A DNA stretch of 64,000 nt, from positions 115,632 to 179,631 of the forward strand of contig NZ_LGEA01000069.1 in the NCBI RefSeq assembly GCF_001280065.1, given 5' to 3'. The first letter of the stretch is position 1. Every line of letters starts with the position of its first letter. This document shows, one piece after another, positions 35,185 to 43,802 of this stretch. The DNA comes from Streptomyces sp. NRRL B-1140. GTDB taxonomy: Bacteria; Actinomycetota; Actinomycetes; Streptomycetales; Streptomycetaceae. The notes beneath the pieces are model-generated. The model had not been told where the DNA came from. It saw only the letters and a list, made by a program, of their open reading frames with translations, and made no database searches. The position numbers and the translations under genes are program-made.

Positions 35185-37321
35185 CGCCTGCGGCCGGGGT
35201 GCCGCCCGGGGCGGAGGCGCGCAGCAGGAGCACCGCGATGTCGTCGGCGTGCCGTCCCGTGGGGGTGGTGTGGCGCACCAGTCTGTCGATGAGCCGTTCC
35301 AGGTCGTGGCCGTCGGCGGAGTCCAGGTGCCCGGCGAGGTCGGCGGTGGTGCGGGTGGCGTCGGTGCCGGGGAGTTCGACCAGGCCGTCGGTGTAGAGGG
35401 CGAGAGTCGTGCCGGGGAGCAGGGGCACGGTGGTGACCGGGTAGTCGGTGCCGGTGTCGATGCCCAGCAGCGGGCCGGGTTCGAGGTCGAGGACGCCGGC
35501 GGGGTGGCGGGGCCGGCGCAGCAGCGGCGGCACGTGTCCCGCACTGGCGAGGGACGCCTGGCGGCGGCCCAGGTCGAGGTGGACGTAGAGGCAGGAGACG
35601 AGCAGTTCGGAGTCGAGGTCGGCCAGGAGACGGTTGGTGCGGGCGAGGACCTGGCCGGGTGCGGCACCGGCGGTGGCGTGGGCGTGGATGGCGGTGCGGA
35701 CCTGGCCCATGAGGGCGGCGGCGGCGACGCTGTGGCCTTCGACGTCGCCGATCACGGCGGCCGCGCTCGTGTCGCTCAGCCGCAGCACGTCGAAGAAGTC
35801 CCCGCCGACCTCGGTGCCGTGGCCGGCGGGCAGGTAGCGGGCGGCGACGTCGAGACCGCGCAGGCGGGGCAGGGCCCGGGGCAGCAGGGCGCGCTGCAGT
35901 TCGTGCACGAGCCGGTGCTGGGTGTCGTAGAGCCGGGCGCGGTCGAGGGCCTGGGCGATGAGGCCGGACAGCGAGGTCAGGACGGCGCGTTCGTCGGAGG
36001 TGAAGGTGTGCGGCCGGGTGTAGGACAGGATGCAGCAGCCGACCGGCCGGCCGGAGATGATCAAGGGGAGGAAGGCCCATGCCTGCTTCCCGCTGATCTG
36101 GGGTGCGTCCGGGTAACTGGCGGCCAGCTCGCCCGGGTCGGCGAAGAAGGCCGGGGCGCCGCTGGCGAGGACCTGGCCGGCGGGAGTGAGGTCGGTGTCC
36201 AGGGACAGGGCGTCGAGCCGGTCCATGACGTCGGCCGGATAGCCGTGGTGGCCGGTGATCTTCAGCCTGCCCGCCTCCACACCGGACAGCACCAGCCCCT
36301 GTGCGCCGAAGGCGGGCAGGATCTGGTGGGCGATCAGTGCGACGAGGTCCCGCACGGTCACCACCTCGGTGAGCACGGCGGCCAGGTGGACGAGCTGGTA
36401 GAGACGTCCCGTCGGCGCCGCGACGGGCGGCCGCGCACCTGCGGGCGGAGCGTGCCCGGTCGGCTCGGCGCTCGGCAGGACGCGGACGCTGATGCCGCTG
36501 GTGTCGGGGTAGAGCTGGAACGTCAGCGGCTGGTCCGGTGGGCGGAGCGCGGTGAAGGAGACGGGGGCGCGGCTGATGACCGCCGTGCGGTAGTGGTCCT
36601 CGACGACGGGGTCGTCGAGCCAGGACAGCGAGTGCCAGGGCCGGGTGCCGAGGAGCCGGTCGGCACCGCGGCCGAGCAGCCGGGCCGCGGCGGCGGTCAC
36701 GAAGGTGATGCGGCCTTCCAGGTCGAGGGCCAGGGCACCCTCGGGGAGGCGTTCGAGGTAGTCGGCGGCGGCCAGACCGGTCTGCACGGGGTGGCGGCCG
36801 GCGTCGACGGGGACGACGCGTGGCAGGTCGGGCAGGGACGGCGGCCGGGCGGCGTCGTCGAGGAGGCGTGCCATGCGCCGGGCGCCGGCGGTGATGTGAT
36901 CGTGTTCGCGGGTTGTGACCCGGCGCGGCCGGCCGGCGGGCCACATCAGCACGAGACCGCCCCAGGAGCGCCGTACGCCGGTCAGCGGGGCTGCGACCAA
37001 GGCGAACGGGTAAGGCAGGACGGCGGCGGCCCGGGGATACCGGCGGGCCATCTCGTCCTGGCCGGCGATGCTGACCAGTGCGTCGTCGTGGATCGCGTCG
37101 GTGACCGGGACCGGTGCGGTCAGGGGCAGCCGCTGCCAAGGGGCGCTGAAGGCCACCGGAAGACCGCACAGCGCGACCAGCCGCAGCACCGGCTCCGCTT
37201 CGTCGATCAGGTAGAGGCCGCCGATCGAGGCGCCGGTACCGCGTACCGTGTCGGCCAGCGCGATCCCCAGGGCATCGTCCGGCGATCCGGAGCCGCCGGG
37301 GTGCTCCTTGCTCCCGGGCAT
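35156..37321 (-). CDS. PAS-GAF-PP2C (SpoIIE-type) serine phosphatase 2
   Basis: A 721-residue paralogue of the phosphatase at 31842 with a shorter N-terminus: GAF-like (about 15-155, SIGGLYLIDEAEPVLRLVAL), PAS (about 185-290, LERLPEGALALDLEGRITFV), GAF (about 310-470, QILPAFGAQGLVL) and PP2C (about 490-705) with GHGTEVGGDFFDVLRL, AAVIGDVEGHSVAAAALMGQ, LASAGHVPPLL and RHADDIAVLLLRA. Both proteins share the linker LVHLAAVLTEVVTVRDLV. ATG 37321 follows GGGAGG. The gene runs toward the first phosphatase and overlaps the ANTAR gene by 29 bases. Partner sigma-factor antagonists are not nearby. Confidence 0.9.
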   Translation of the reverse strand: MPGSKEHPGGSGSPDDALGIALADTVRGTGASIGGLYLIDEAEPVLRLVALCGLPVAFSAPWQRLPLTAPVPVTDAIHDDALVSIAGQDEMARRYPRAAAVLPYPFALVAAPLTGVRRSWGGLVLMWPAGRPRRVTTREHDHITAGARRMARLLDDAARPPSLPDLPRVVPVDAGRHPVQTGLAAADYLERLPEGALALDLEGRITFVTAAAARLLGRGADRLLGTRPWHSLSWLDDPVVEDHYRTAVISRAPVSFTALRPPDQPLTFQLYPDTSGISVRVLPSAEPTGHAPPAGARPPVAAPTGRLYQLVHLAAVLTEVVTVRDLVALIAHQILPAFGAQGLVLSGVEAGRLKITGHHGYPADVMDRLDALSLDTDLTPAGQVLASGAPAFFADPGELAASYPDAPQISGKQAWAFLPLIISGRPVGCCILSYTRPHTFTSDERAVLTSLSGLIAQALDRARLYDTQHRLVHELQRALLPRALPRLRGLDVAARYLPAGHGTEVGGDFFDVLRLSDTSAAAVIGDVEGHSVAAAALMGQVRTAIHAHATAGAAPGQVLARTNRLLADLDSELLVSCLYVHLDLGRRQASLASAGHVPPLLRRPRHPAGVLDLEPGPLLGIDTGTDYPVTTVPLLPGTTLALYTDGLVELPGTDATRTTADLAGHLDSADGHDLERLIDRLVRHTTPTGRHADDIAVLLLRASAPGGTPAAGVTPGPGSPP

Positions 37322-37528
37322 GGTGTCCTCCCGCTCCTACCCCGGACGCTACGCCTGGCGGAGCGCGGGGGCATGTCGTCCGCACGGGTGCCCGGTCCTC
37401 GCGGGAACGTGCAGGGTCGGAGCAGGGGCCGGGGGCGGGGCGGGGCGCCGACCGTTTCACACTTGCGTCCGTGGGCGTGGACGTCTCCTTGCAGAATCGG
37501 TGCCCTGGGATGGCATGGGGAGCCCGGC

Positions 37529-38184
37529 TTGCCGGCGATCCGCAGCGGAGATCTGCCGGGGCTCCGGCGGCTGCCGGCCGAGCACCCCGGTCTGGCCACC
37601 GCACGCATCACCGAGCAGGGCGAGGAGGGCACGGGCACGCGCGGTCTGCTGCACATCGCGGCCGACTGGCCGGGGCACTTCCCGCGCGGCCCCGAGGTGG
37701 TCGCGGCCCTGGTGGCCGGATCGGTGCGCACGAGGAGACGCCGCTGCACTGGGCGGCAAGCAACAACGACGTGGCCGTATTCGACGCGCTCGTCGCGGCG
37801 GGGGCCGACCTCGAAGCGCCCGGTGCGGTGATCGGCGGCGGCACCCCGCCGGCCGACGCCGGGTTCGGCCAGTGGCGCGCAGCCCTCCCGCTGATCGAAC
37901 ACGGCGCCCGCGTCACCTTGCAGGACGCGGCCACGCTCGGGCTGCTCGACCGGGTCCGGGCGTTCGTCGAGGCGGACGAGCCGCCGTCACCGGAGGAGAT
38001 CACCAGCGCGTTCCGGGGCGCCTGCCACGGTGGGCGGCCGGCGACCGCACAGTACCTCCACCGGCACGGCGCCGACCCCCACTGGTGCGGCTACGACGGC
38101 ATGACCCCGCTCGACATCGCCCGCGCCCAGGACGCCGTCGACGTCGTGCGGTGGCTGCGCGACCCGGGCACGCGCACGTCGTAG
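37529..38184 (+). pseudogene. Ankyrin-repeat protein, frameshifted
   Basis: Two frames together make an ankyrin-repeat protein. From TTG 37529 (GGGGAG six bases upstream): IRSGDLPGLRRLPAEHPGLA, then LLHIAADWPGHFPRGPEVV up to VAALVAGSV; after about 37720 the homology continues one frame away with HEETPLHWAASNNDVAVFDA, LVAAGADLEAP and DGMTPLDIARAQDAVDVVRW to the stop at 38184. Between the halves the expected end of one repeat (roughly 10 residues) is missing, so a small deletion whose length is not a multiple of three fits better than a one-base error. A shorter product from the second frame (start 37471 GTG) would lack the first repeats. Confidence 0.7.
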
Positions 38185-38189
38185 CGGCC

Positions 38190-38204
38190 CGCCCCGGCGG
38201 GGCG
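38190..38204. terminator. Short bidirectional stem-loop
   Basis: CGCCCC-GGC-GGGGCG between the ankyrin gene stop and the converging 60-residue gene stop; 6-bp all-GC stem. Confidence 0.5.
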
Positions 38205-38206
38205 CC

Positions 38207-38389
38207 TCACAGGCAGTAGCGCACGAGCCATTCATCCTGGTTGTACGCGGTGCGCGCCGGGTCGGGCAGACTGGCTGCCCGCTCCTCGACCATGTCCTCC
38301 ACGCGCACCGGCTCCGGCAGTGCCCCGAAGCGTGCCCGGCGGGCGGCGCTCTCCGCCTCGCTCCCCTGCTGCGACCTCGCCTCGTCCAT
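38207..38389 (-). CDS. Small hypothetical protein of 60 residues
   Basis: A short acidic protein: Glu/Ala/Arg-rich helix (MDEARSQQGSEAESAARRAR), then FGALPEPVRVEDMVEERAAS and a C-terminus TAYNQDEWLVRYCL. The aromatic C-terminal end and GAGGGGAATCGCC before ATG 38389 support it as real; the same frame extends upstream without a ribosome site. No domain is recognised. It diverges from the chitosanase gene, with the chitosanase operator 184 bases from its start. Confidence 0.7.
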   Translation of the reverse strand: MDEARSQQGSEAESAARRARFGALPEPVRVEDMVEERAASLPDPARTAYNQDEWLVRYCL

Positions 38390-38572
38390 GGCGATTCCCC
38401 TCTCCGGCTGGTCGGTCCGACCGTTCGGCCCTTGGCGGGCACTGAGTTGACGTGCGAGAGGGGCTGTTGGTTCCCCCGGCGCCCGCTCAGCCGTGGAAGT
38501 CGCGCTGCCTCGGTCCCGGCGTGTTCGACCCCACGAACTTCCCACCGGCCTGTTCTCCTTGCGTCCCGACAG

Positions 38573-38593
38573 TGATAGGAAACCTTCCTATCA
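38573..38593. promoter_or_regulatory. Perfect 21-bp palindromic operator of the chitosanase gene
   Basis: TGATAGGAA-ACC-TTCCTATCA, two perfect 9-bp arms around 3 bases, 47 bases before the chitosanase start. Streptomyces chitosanase genes are known to have a palindromic operator at this place, bound by the CsnR repressor, and AGGAAA-type arms agree. No csnR gene is in the window, so the repressor would act from elsewhere. Confidence 0.8.
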
Positions 38594-38639
38594 GTTCTGC
38601 ACGGCCCGCTCTTCCAACCCCACTCTGTTTGGAGGCACC

Positions 38640-39461
38640 GTGAGACACCCCTCTGCCCTGACCGGCCGCCGCACCGTCCTGGCGCTGTTCGGGACGGCCC
38701 TCGCCACCGCCCCGTTCCCGAAGCCGCCGCTTGCCTCGGCCTCCGCGACCGCGATCGGGCTCGACGACCCGGCGAAGAAGGAGATCGCCATGCGGCTCGT
38801 GTCGAGCGCGGAGAACTCCTCGCTCGACTGGAAGGCGCAGTACCAGTACATCGAGGACATCGGCGACGGCCGCGGCTACACCGCCGGCATCATCGGGTTC
38901 TGCTCCGGCACCGGCGACATGCTGGACCTCGTCGAGCTCTACACCGACCGCAAGCCCGGCAACGTCCTCGCCGGGTACCTGCCGGCCCTGCGCGAGGTCG
39001 ACGGCTCCGACTCGCACGACGGACTCGACCCCGGATTCCCCGGCGACTGGCGCCGGGCGGCGCGGGACGCGGAGTTCCGGCGCGCCCAGGACGACGAGCG
39101 CGACCGCGTGTACTTCGGCCCGGCGGTCCGGCAGGGCAAGGCCGACGGACTGCGGGTGCTGGGCCAGTTCGCTTACTACGACGCGATCGTCATGCACGGC
39201 GACGGCGGCGACCCCACGAGCTTCCGCGCCATCCGCAAGCGGGCCCTGCGGACGGCGAGGCCGCCGGCGCAGGGCGGTGACGAGGTGACGTACCTCAACG
39301 CCTTCCTGGACGCGCGGGTGTGGGCCATGAAGCAGGAGGAGGCCCACAGCGACACGAGCCGGGTGGACACGGCCCAGCGCGTCTTCCTGCGGCAGCGCAA
39401 CCTCGATCTGAACACGCCGCTGGACTGGAAGGTCTACGGCGACAGCTACCACATCGGCTGA
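38640..39461 (+). CDS. csn: Secreted chitosanase, glycoside hydrolase family 46
   Basis: A 273-residue enzyme that cleaves beta-1,4-glucosamine links in chitosan. The signal peptide has a twin-arginine sequence (TGRRTVLALFG), suggesting Tat export. The mature part is very like the N174 chitosanase: KKEIAMRLVSSAENSSLDWK with catalytic acid E58, YIEDIGDGRGYTAG with base D76, RAQDDERDRVYFGPAVRQ, VLGQFAYYDAIVMHG and DTSRVDTAQRVFL. GTG start at 38640 with GGAGG four bases upstream. A perfect palindromic operator lies just before it. Monocistronic. Confidence 0.96.
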   Translation: MRHPSALTGRRTVLALFGTALATAPFPKPPLASASATAIGLDDPAKKEIAMRLVSSAENSSLDWKAQYQYIEDIGDGRGYTAGIIGFCSGTGDMLDLVELYTDRKPGNVLAGYLPALREVDGSDSHDGLDPGFPGDWRRAARDAEFRRAQDDERDRVYFGPAVRQGKADGLRVLGQFAYYDAIVMHGDGGDPTSFRAIRKRALRTARPPAQGGDEVTYLNAFLDARVWAMKQEEAHSDTSRVDTAQRVFLRQRNLDLNTPLDWKVYGDSYHIG

Positions 39462-39489
39462 CGCCACAGCCCGGGAGGGACGGCCGATT

Positions 39490-39518
39490 GGTCCAGCAAG
39501 CACGCGCTGAAGTGGACC
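39490..39518. promoter_or_regulatory. Inverted repeat GGTCCA-N17-TGGACC
   Basis: Six-bp arms 39490-39495 and 39513-39518, 37 bases before the EamA transporter start. Repeats of this type are bound by MocR/GntR-like regulators that often control such transporters; no regulator gene is adjacent. Could be chance. Confidence 0.3.
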
Positions 39519-39554
39519 CCTTCCCGGGCCGCCCGGCTGCCTAGCGTCACTCCC

Positions 39555-40517
39555 ATGAACACCACGACCACGCGCGGAGCCCTGTTCGCGGCGCTCGCCT
39601 GCGTCCTCGTCGGAGGGTCCTTCACGGCCAACAGCGTGCTGGGCGACTACCCGTACGCGGGAGGCCAGTTCCTGCGCTACGGGCTGGCCTGCCTGCTGCT
39701 GGTCCCGGCGGCCGGAAAGGGCGCCGTCGGCCGGCTCCGGGCCCTGACACCCCGCCAGTGGGGCCGTCTGGCCCTGCTCGCGGCGGTCGGCATGGTCGGT
39801 TTCAACCTGGCCGTCATCGCCGCCGAGCGCACGGCGGAACCTGCGGTGCCCGGCGTGTTCGTGGGCTGTGCGCCGGTGGCCGTCGCCGTGCTCGTGCCCC
39901 TGCTGGACGGGCGCGGGCCGCAACGAGCCGTTGTGCGCGGGTCGTTGCTCGTGGCCGTCGGTGCCTTCACCGTCCAGGGGTGGGGGCGCACGGACGGCAT
40001 GGGCATCGCCTTCTCCGTGTGCGCCCTGGCCGGGGAGGTCGGGTTCGCCGTACTCGCCGTTCCCGTACTGCGGCCGCTGGGCCCCCGCTTGCTGTCCGCG
40101 ACGGTGTGCGCGGTCGCGGCCGTGGAGTCGGCGGCGGCAGGGGTCGTGGCCGACGGCACCGGCTGGCTGCGGCGTCCGGACGGTGTCGAGACGGCCGCGC
40201 TGCTGTGGCAGGCGGTGGTGGTCACCGTGTTCGGCTTCGTGTGCTGGTACATGGGCGTGCAGCGGATCGGCGCGGAACGCGCCACCTTGTTCTCCGGTCT
40301 CATCCCGGTGGCGGCGGCCTGCACCGCACCGCTCGTCGGCACGGGTTCCTACGGACTCGCCCAGGCGTCGGGCAGCGCGCTGGTGGGGCTCGGCGTGGCT
40401 CTCGGCTCGGGGGCGCTGAGGGGCGTGCGGCGCGACCGCAGTGCTTACCGGCGGGCCTTTCGGGGGAACGGGCGCCCTGACTCCCGCGTAGTCCGCGTGC
40501 CTGAAACGCCGGAGTGA
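39555..40517 (+). CDS. EamA/DMT family transporter
   Basis: A 320-residue membrane protein with ten predicted helices in two EamA halves. The first half shows ALFAALACVLVGGSFTANSV and QFLRYGLACLLLVPA; VIAAERTAEPAVPGVFVGCAPVAVAVLVPLL is the characteristic helix 3-4 segment, and the second half has FGFVCWYMGVQRIGAERATLF with the GAERA-like signature and SGLIPVAAACTAPLVG. DMT proteins export amino acids or metabolites; substrate unknown. The C-terminus has a 35-residue basic tail. ATG 39555 is the first in frame; no clear ribosome site, and the transcript may be nearly leaderless. Confidence 0.9.
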   Translation: MNTTTTRGALFAALACVLVGGSFTANSVLGDYPYAGGQFLRYGLACLLLVPAAGKGAVGRLRALTPRQWGRLALLAAVGMVGFNLAVIAAERTAEPAVPGVFVGCAPVAVAVLVPLLDGRGPQRAVVRGSLLVAVGAFTVQGWGRTDGMGIAFSVCALAGEVGFAVLAVPVLRPLGPRLLSATVCAVAAVESAAAGVVADGTGWLRRPDGVETAALLWQAVVVTVFGFVCWYMGVQRIGAERATLFSGLIPVAAACTAPLVGTGSYGLAQASGSALVGLGVALGSGALRGVRRDRSAYRRAFRGNGRPDSRVVRVPETPE

Positions 40518-40575
40518 TCCCGCGCCCCTCTAATGGACGGCACTGCCCTCTCGGCCGACACAGGAGACAACGTCC

Positions 40576-42825
40576 ATGCCGCACAGCCACACCGCCGAAG
40601 GGGACCGGAAGGCCGCGCGCGGAGGTGTGCTGCGGCGGCTGGGCGAGTGGTGCGCCCGCCACTTCGTGATCGTCATCGTCGCCTGGCTGGTGGCGCTGGT
40701 GGCGCTGCAGGTCATCAGCCGCGAGTTCGGTGGGGAGTACTCCGACAACTTCAGCCTGCCCCAGGCGCAGGCCCAGAAGGGCCTGGACGTGCTGAAGGCG
40801 CACGATCCCCAGGCGGGCGGCTACAGCAGCCAGATCGTGATGCACGACGACCAGCAGCCCCTGACGGCGCTGAGCTCTCAGATGTCGACCACGATCGCCG
40901 ATCTGGAGAAGCTCCCGCACGTGCTGTCCGCCCAGAACCCGCTGTCCGCCCCGGCCACGCCGAGCGGTCAGAAGAACGTGGGGCCGCTGTCGGACGACAA
41001 GAAGACGGCTTACATCACCGTCCGTTTCAACGTGCAGCCCTCGACGCTCGGCGACGACTACCTCAACGGCGTCGACACCGCCGTGCAGCCGTTGCGGTCG
41101 GCCGGGGCGGACGTCGAGTACGGCGGACCGCTCGGCGAGCTCGCCCGGCCCTCCGCCGACGACCGGGTGAGCGAGCTGATCGGTTTCGGCGTGGCGGTCA
41201 TCGTGCTGCTGGTCGGGTTCGGAAGCGTCATCGCCGCCGTCATCCCGCTGCTGAGCGCGCTGATCAGCGTCGTCGGCGGGCTCGCCATCCTCGGGTTGCT
41301 GGCGGCGGCCTTCACCTTCGCGACGGTCTCACCGACTCTGGCCACGATGATCGGCCTCGGTGTCGGCATCGACTACGCCCTGTTCATGCTCACCCGGCAC
41401 CGGCAGAACCTCATCGACGGAATGGACCCGGTCCGGGCCGCGGGGCAGGCCGCGAGCACCAGCGGTCATGCCGTGCTCGTCTCCGGCTGCACGGTGATCA
41501 TCGCGCTGGCGGGCCTGTCCGCGTCCGGGGTCTCCTTCATCTCCCTGCTCGGTGTCGCCGCCGCCGTCACCGTCGTCTCGGCCGTCGTCGGCGCGCTCAC
41601 CCTGGTGCCGGCGCTGCTGGGCTTCATCGGCCGGCACATCGACCGCTTCCACGTGCGCACGCCCATCGCCGAGACCGAGGCCGGGGCGGGGGACACGCCG
41701 CAGGGCACCTGGCACCGGTACGCGCAGCGGGTGGAGCGCAGACCGCTGTCGTTCCTGTCGGCGGGCGTCGCCGTGGTCGTGGTCCTCGCGATCCCGCTGT
41801 TCTCCATCCAGCTCGGGCATATCGGCGACGGCGCCGACCCGACCTCATTCACCGACCGACGGGCCTTCGACCTGATGTCCGACGCCTTCGGGCCCGGCTC
41901 GAACGGCCCGCTCACGGTCGTCGTCGACCAGACGAACGTGCCCCAGTCGCAGCGCTCCGACCTGGCCTCGAAGGCCCAGCAGTCGCTCGACAAGGTTCAA
42001 GGGACGGCCGCCGTCACTCCCCTGACGCCCACGCAGGACGGCGACCTACTGATCGGCACGGTGTACTCGACCGTGTCCCCGCAGAACGCGAAGACCACGG
42101 ACCTGACCAACCGTCTCGTCGACGACACGCTGCCGGACGTGGTCCAGGGCACGGACGCCAAGGGGTACGTCACCGGTACGACGGCGACGCAGGTCGACTT
42201 CCGTGACATCGTCGCCTCCCAGCTGCCCGTGATCATCGCCGTCGTGGTGGGTCTGGCGTTCCTGATCATCCTGGCCGTGTTCCGGGGGCTGCTCGTCGCC
42301 GTCAAGGCGGCCGTCCTGAACGTGCTGTCGATCGCCGCGTCGTACGGGGTGGTCGTCGCGGTCTTCCAGTGGGGCTGGGGCGGGCCCGCTCTCGGGGTCC
42401 ACGGCAAGGTGCCCATCGAGAGCTACGTGCCGATGATGATGTTCGCCATCGTCTTCGGCCTCAGCATGGACTACGAGATCTTCCTGCTGTCGCGTGTCCA
42501 CGAGGCCTGGGTCCGGACCGGGGACGCCAAGGGGTCGGTCGCTCACGCCCTGGAGATCACGGCGCGGGTCATCACCTGTGCCGCGCTGATCATGGTGAGC
42601 GTGTTCGCGGCATTCCTCCTCAGCGACAACATCGTGGTCAAGATGCTCGGGCTGGGGCTGGCCGTCAGCGTGCTCATCGACGCGACCGTCGTACGCCTGC
42701 TCATGGTGCCGGCGGTGATGACGCTGCTCGGGCGGCACGCCTGGTGGATGCCGCGGTGGCTGGACCGGGTGGTGCCGCACATCGACGCCGAGGGGTCGAA
42801 GGCCGGGGCACGCTCCGCTTCCTGA
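40576..42825 (+). CDS. MMPL family RND transporter
   Basis: A 749-residue RND-type transporter. Helix 1 (HFVIVIVAWLVALVALQVIS) is followed by a first extracytoplasmic porter domain (about 55-205); then helices 2-6 with GLGVGIDYALFMLTRHRQNL, whose Asp-Tyr pair relays protons, a cytoplasmic linker, helix 7, the second porter domain (about 420-550) and helices 8-12 with VFGLSMDYEIFLLSRVHEAW. MMPL proteins move lipids, glycopeptides or drugs across actinobacterial membranes. ATG 40576 follows AGGAGAC. It follows the EamA gene by 58 bases and could share its transcript; it converges on the TauE gene. Confidence 0.93.
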   Translation: MPHSHTAEGDRKAARGGVLRRLGEWCARHFVIVIVAWLVALVALQVISREFGGEYSDNFSLPQAQAQKGLDVLKAHDPQAGGYSSQIVMHDDQQPLTALSSQMSTTIADLEKLPHVLSAQNPLSAPATPSGQKNVGPLSDDKKTAYITVRFNVQPSTLGDDYLNGVDTAVQPLRSAGADVEYGGPLGELARPSADDRVSELIGFGVAVIVLLVGFGSVIAAVIPLLSALISVVGGLAILGLLAAAFTFATVSPTLATMIGLGVGIDYALFMLTRHRQNLIDGMDPVRAAGQAASTSGHAVLVSGCTVIIALAGLSASGVSFISLLGVAAAVTVVSAVVGALTLVPALLGFIGRHIDRFHVRTPIAETEAGAGDTPQGTWHRYAQRVERRPLSFLSAGVAVVVVLAIPLFSIQLGHIGDGADPTSFTDRRAFDLMSDAFGPGSNGPLTVVVDQTNVPQSQRSDLASKAQQSLDKVQGTAAVTPLTPTQDGDLLIGTVYSTVSPQNAKTTDLTNRLVDDTLPDVVQGTDAKGYVTGTTATQVDFRDIVASQLPVIIAVVVGLAFLIILAVFRGLLVAVKAAVLNVLSIAASYGVVVAVFQWGWGGPALGVHGKVPIESYVPMMMFAIVFGLSMDYEIFLLSRVHEAWVRTGDAKGSVAHALEITARVITCAALIMVSVFAAFLLSDNIVVKMLGLGLAVSVLIDATVVRLLMVPAVMTLLGRHAWWMPRWLDRVVPHIDAEGSKAGARSAS

Positions 42826-42836
42826 CGGGCCGGTGG

Positions 42837-43586
42837 TCAGCGGAGCACCAGGTGGACCAGGGCGACGGTGCCGACCGACACGATCAGCGTGCGCAGCACG
42901 GCCGGGCTGAAGCGGCGTCCCGTTCTGGCTCCGATGAGGCCGCCGAGCGCTGATCCGCCGGCGATGAGCAGAACGGCCGTCCAGTCGAAGTGGGCGAAAA
43001 TCAGGAACAGCACGGCGGCGACGGTGTTGACGACGGCGGCCGGCACGTTCTTCACAGCGTTGAGCCGCTGCAGCGTCTCATCGAGCAGCATGCCCATCAG
43101 AGAGACGTAGAGAATGCCCTGCGCCGCGGAGAAGTAGCCGCCGTAGACGCCGGCCAGCGTCAGCCCGGTGAACAACAGGGGGCCGCGGGCGCGGCGCACG
43201 GTGCCTCCCGCCTCGCGACGGCGGCGCACCCGCTTCGCGATCCAGGGCTGGCACGCGACCAGGACGAGGGCGAGGCCCACCAGGACCGGCACGATCCGTT
43301 CGAGAGCCGACGCGGGCAGAGTCAGCAGCAGGACGGCACCCGCGAGTCCCCCCAGCACGGCACCGACGCCGAGCAGCAGGACGCGCTGCCGCTGACCGCG
43401 CAGTTCCTCGCGGTAGCCGAGGACCGCGGTAATGGAACCGGGAACCAGGCCCAGCCCGTTGGACACCGTGGCGGTGACCGGGGGCAGTCCGGCGGCCAGC
43501 AGAACCGGGAAGGTGATCAGCGTTCCCGAGCCGACGACGGCGTTGACGGCTCCGGCGCCCGTTCCGGCCGCGAGCACGGCGGCCAT
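42837..43586 (-). CDS. TauE/SafE family sulfite exporter-like permease
   Basis: A 249-residue membrane protein with about eight helices. The opening MAAVLAAGTGAGAVNAVVGSGTLITFPVLL has the family's GxxAGxxxxxxGxGGxxxxP-type signature, and the second half repeats it as LTLAGVYGGYFSAAQGILYVSLMG. Members export sulfite, sulfoacetate or taurine-derived anions, but most are uncharacterised. Only 11 bases separate its stop from the MMPL stop on the other strand; no terminator fits between them. Upstream 43587-43802 holds its promoter and the terminator of the next gene. Confidence 0.9.
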   Translation of the reverse strand: MAAVLAAGTGAGAVNAVVGSGTLITFPVLLAAGLPPVTATVSNGLGLVPGSITAVLGYREELRGQRQRVLLLGVGAVLGGLAGAVLLLTLPASALERIVPVLVGLALVLVACQPWIAKRVRRRREAGGTVRRARGPLLFTGLTLAGVYGGYFSAAQGILYVSLMGMLLDETLQRLNAVKNVPAAVVNTVAAVLFLIFAHFDWTAVLLIAGGSALGGLIGARTGRRFSPAVLRTLIVSVGTVALVHLVLR

Positions 43587-43742
43587 CTCCCACGGCGTCG
43601 CACCGCCGCTCCGCCGCTCGTGCCGTTCCCGGTGAGGTCCATGGAGTCACGCTAGAGGGTGGATCCTTCGGTGGCCGTCGAAGGGTGTCAGGGGGCGGCG
43701 GGGGGCAGCGGGGCCGGGCGAGGCCTCGGCGCGAGATGCGCG

Positions 43743-43776
43743 ACGGCGGCGGGATCCGGTGGGATCCCGCCGCCGT
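43743..43776. terminator. Terminator of the DUF1996 gene
   Basis: 15-bp perfect stem (43743-43757 / 43762-43776, loop GGTG) 27 bases past the DUF1996 gene stop on the minus strand. Confidence 0.85.
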
Positions 43777-43802
43777 TCACGGCTCACGTCCTGGCGTTGC
43801 TC

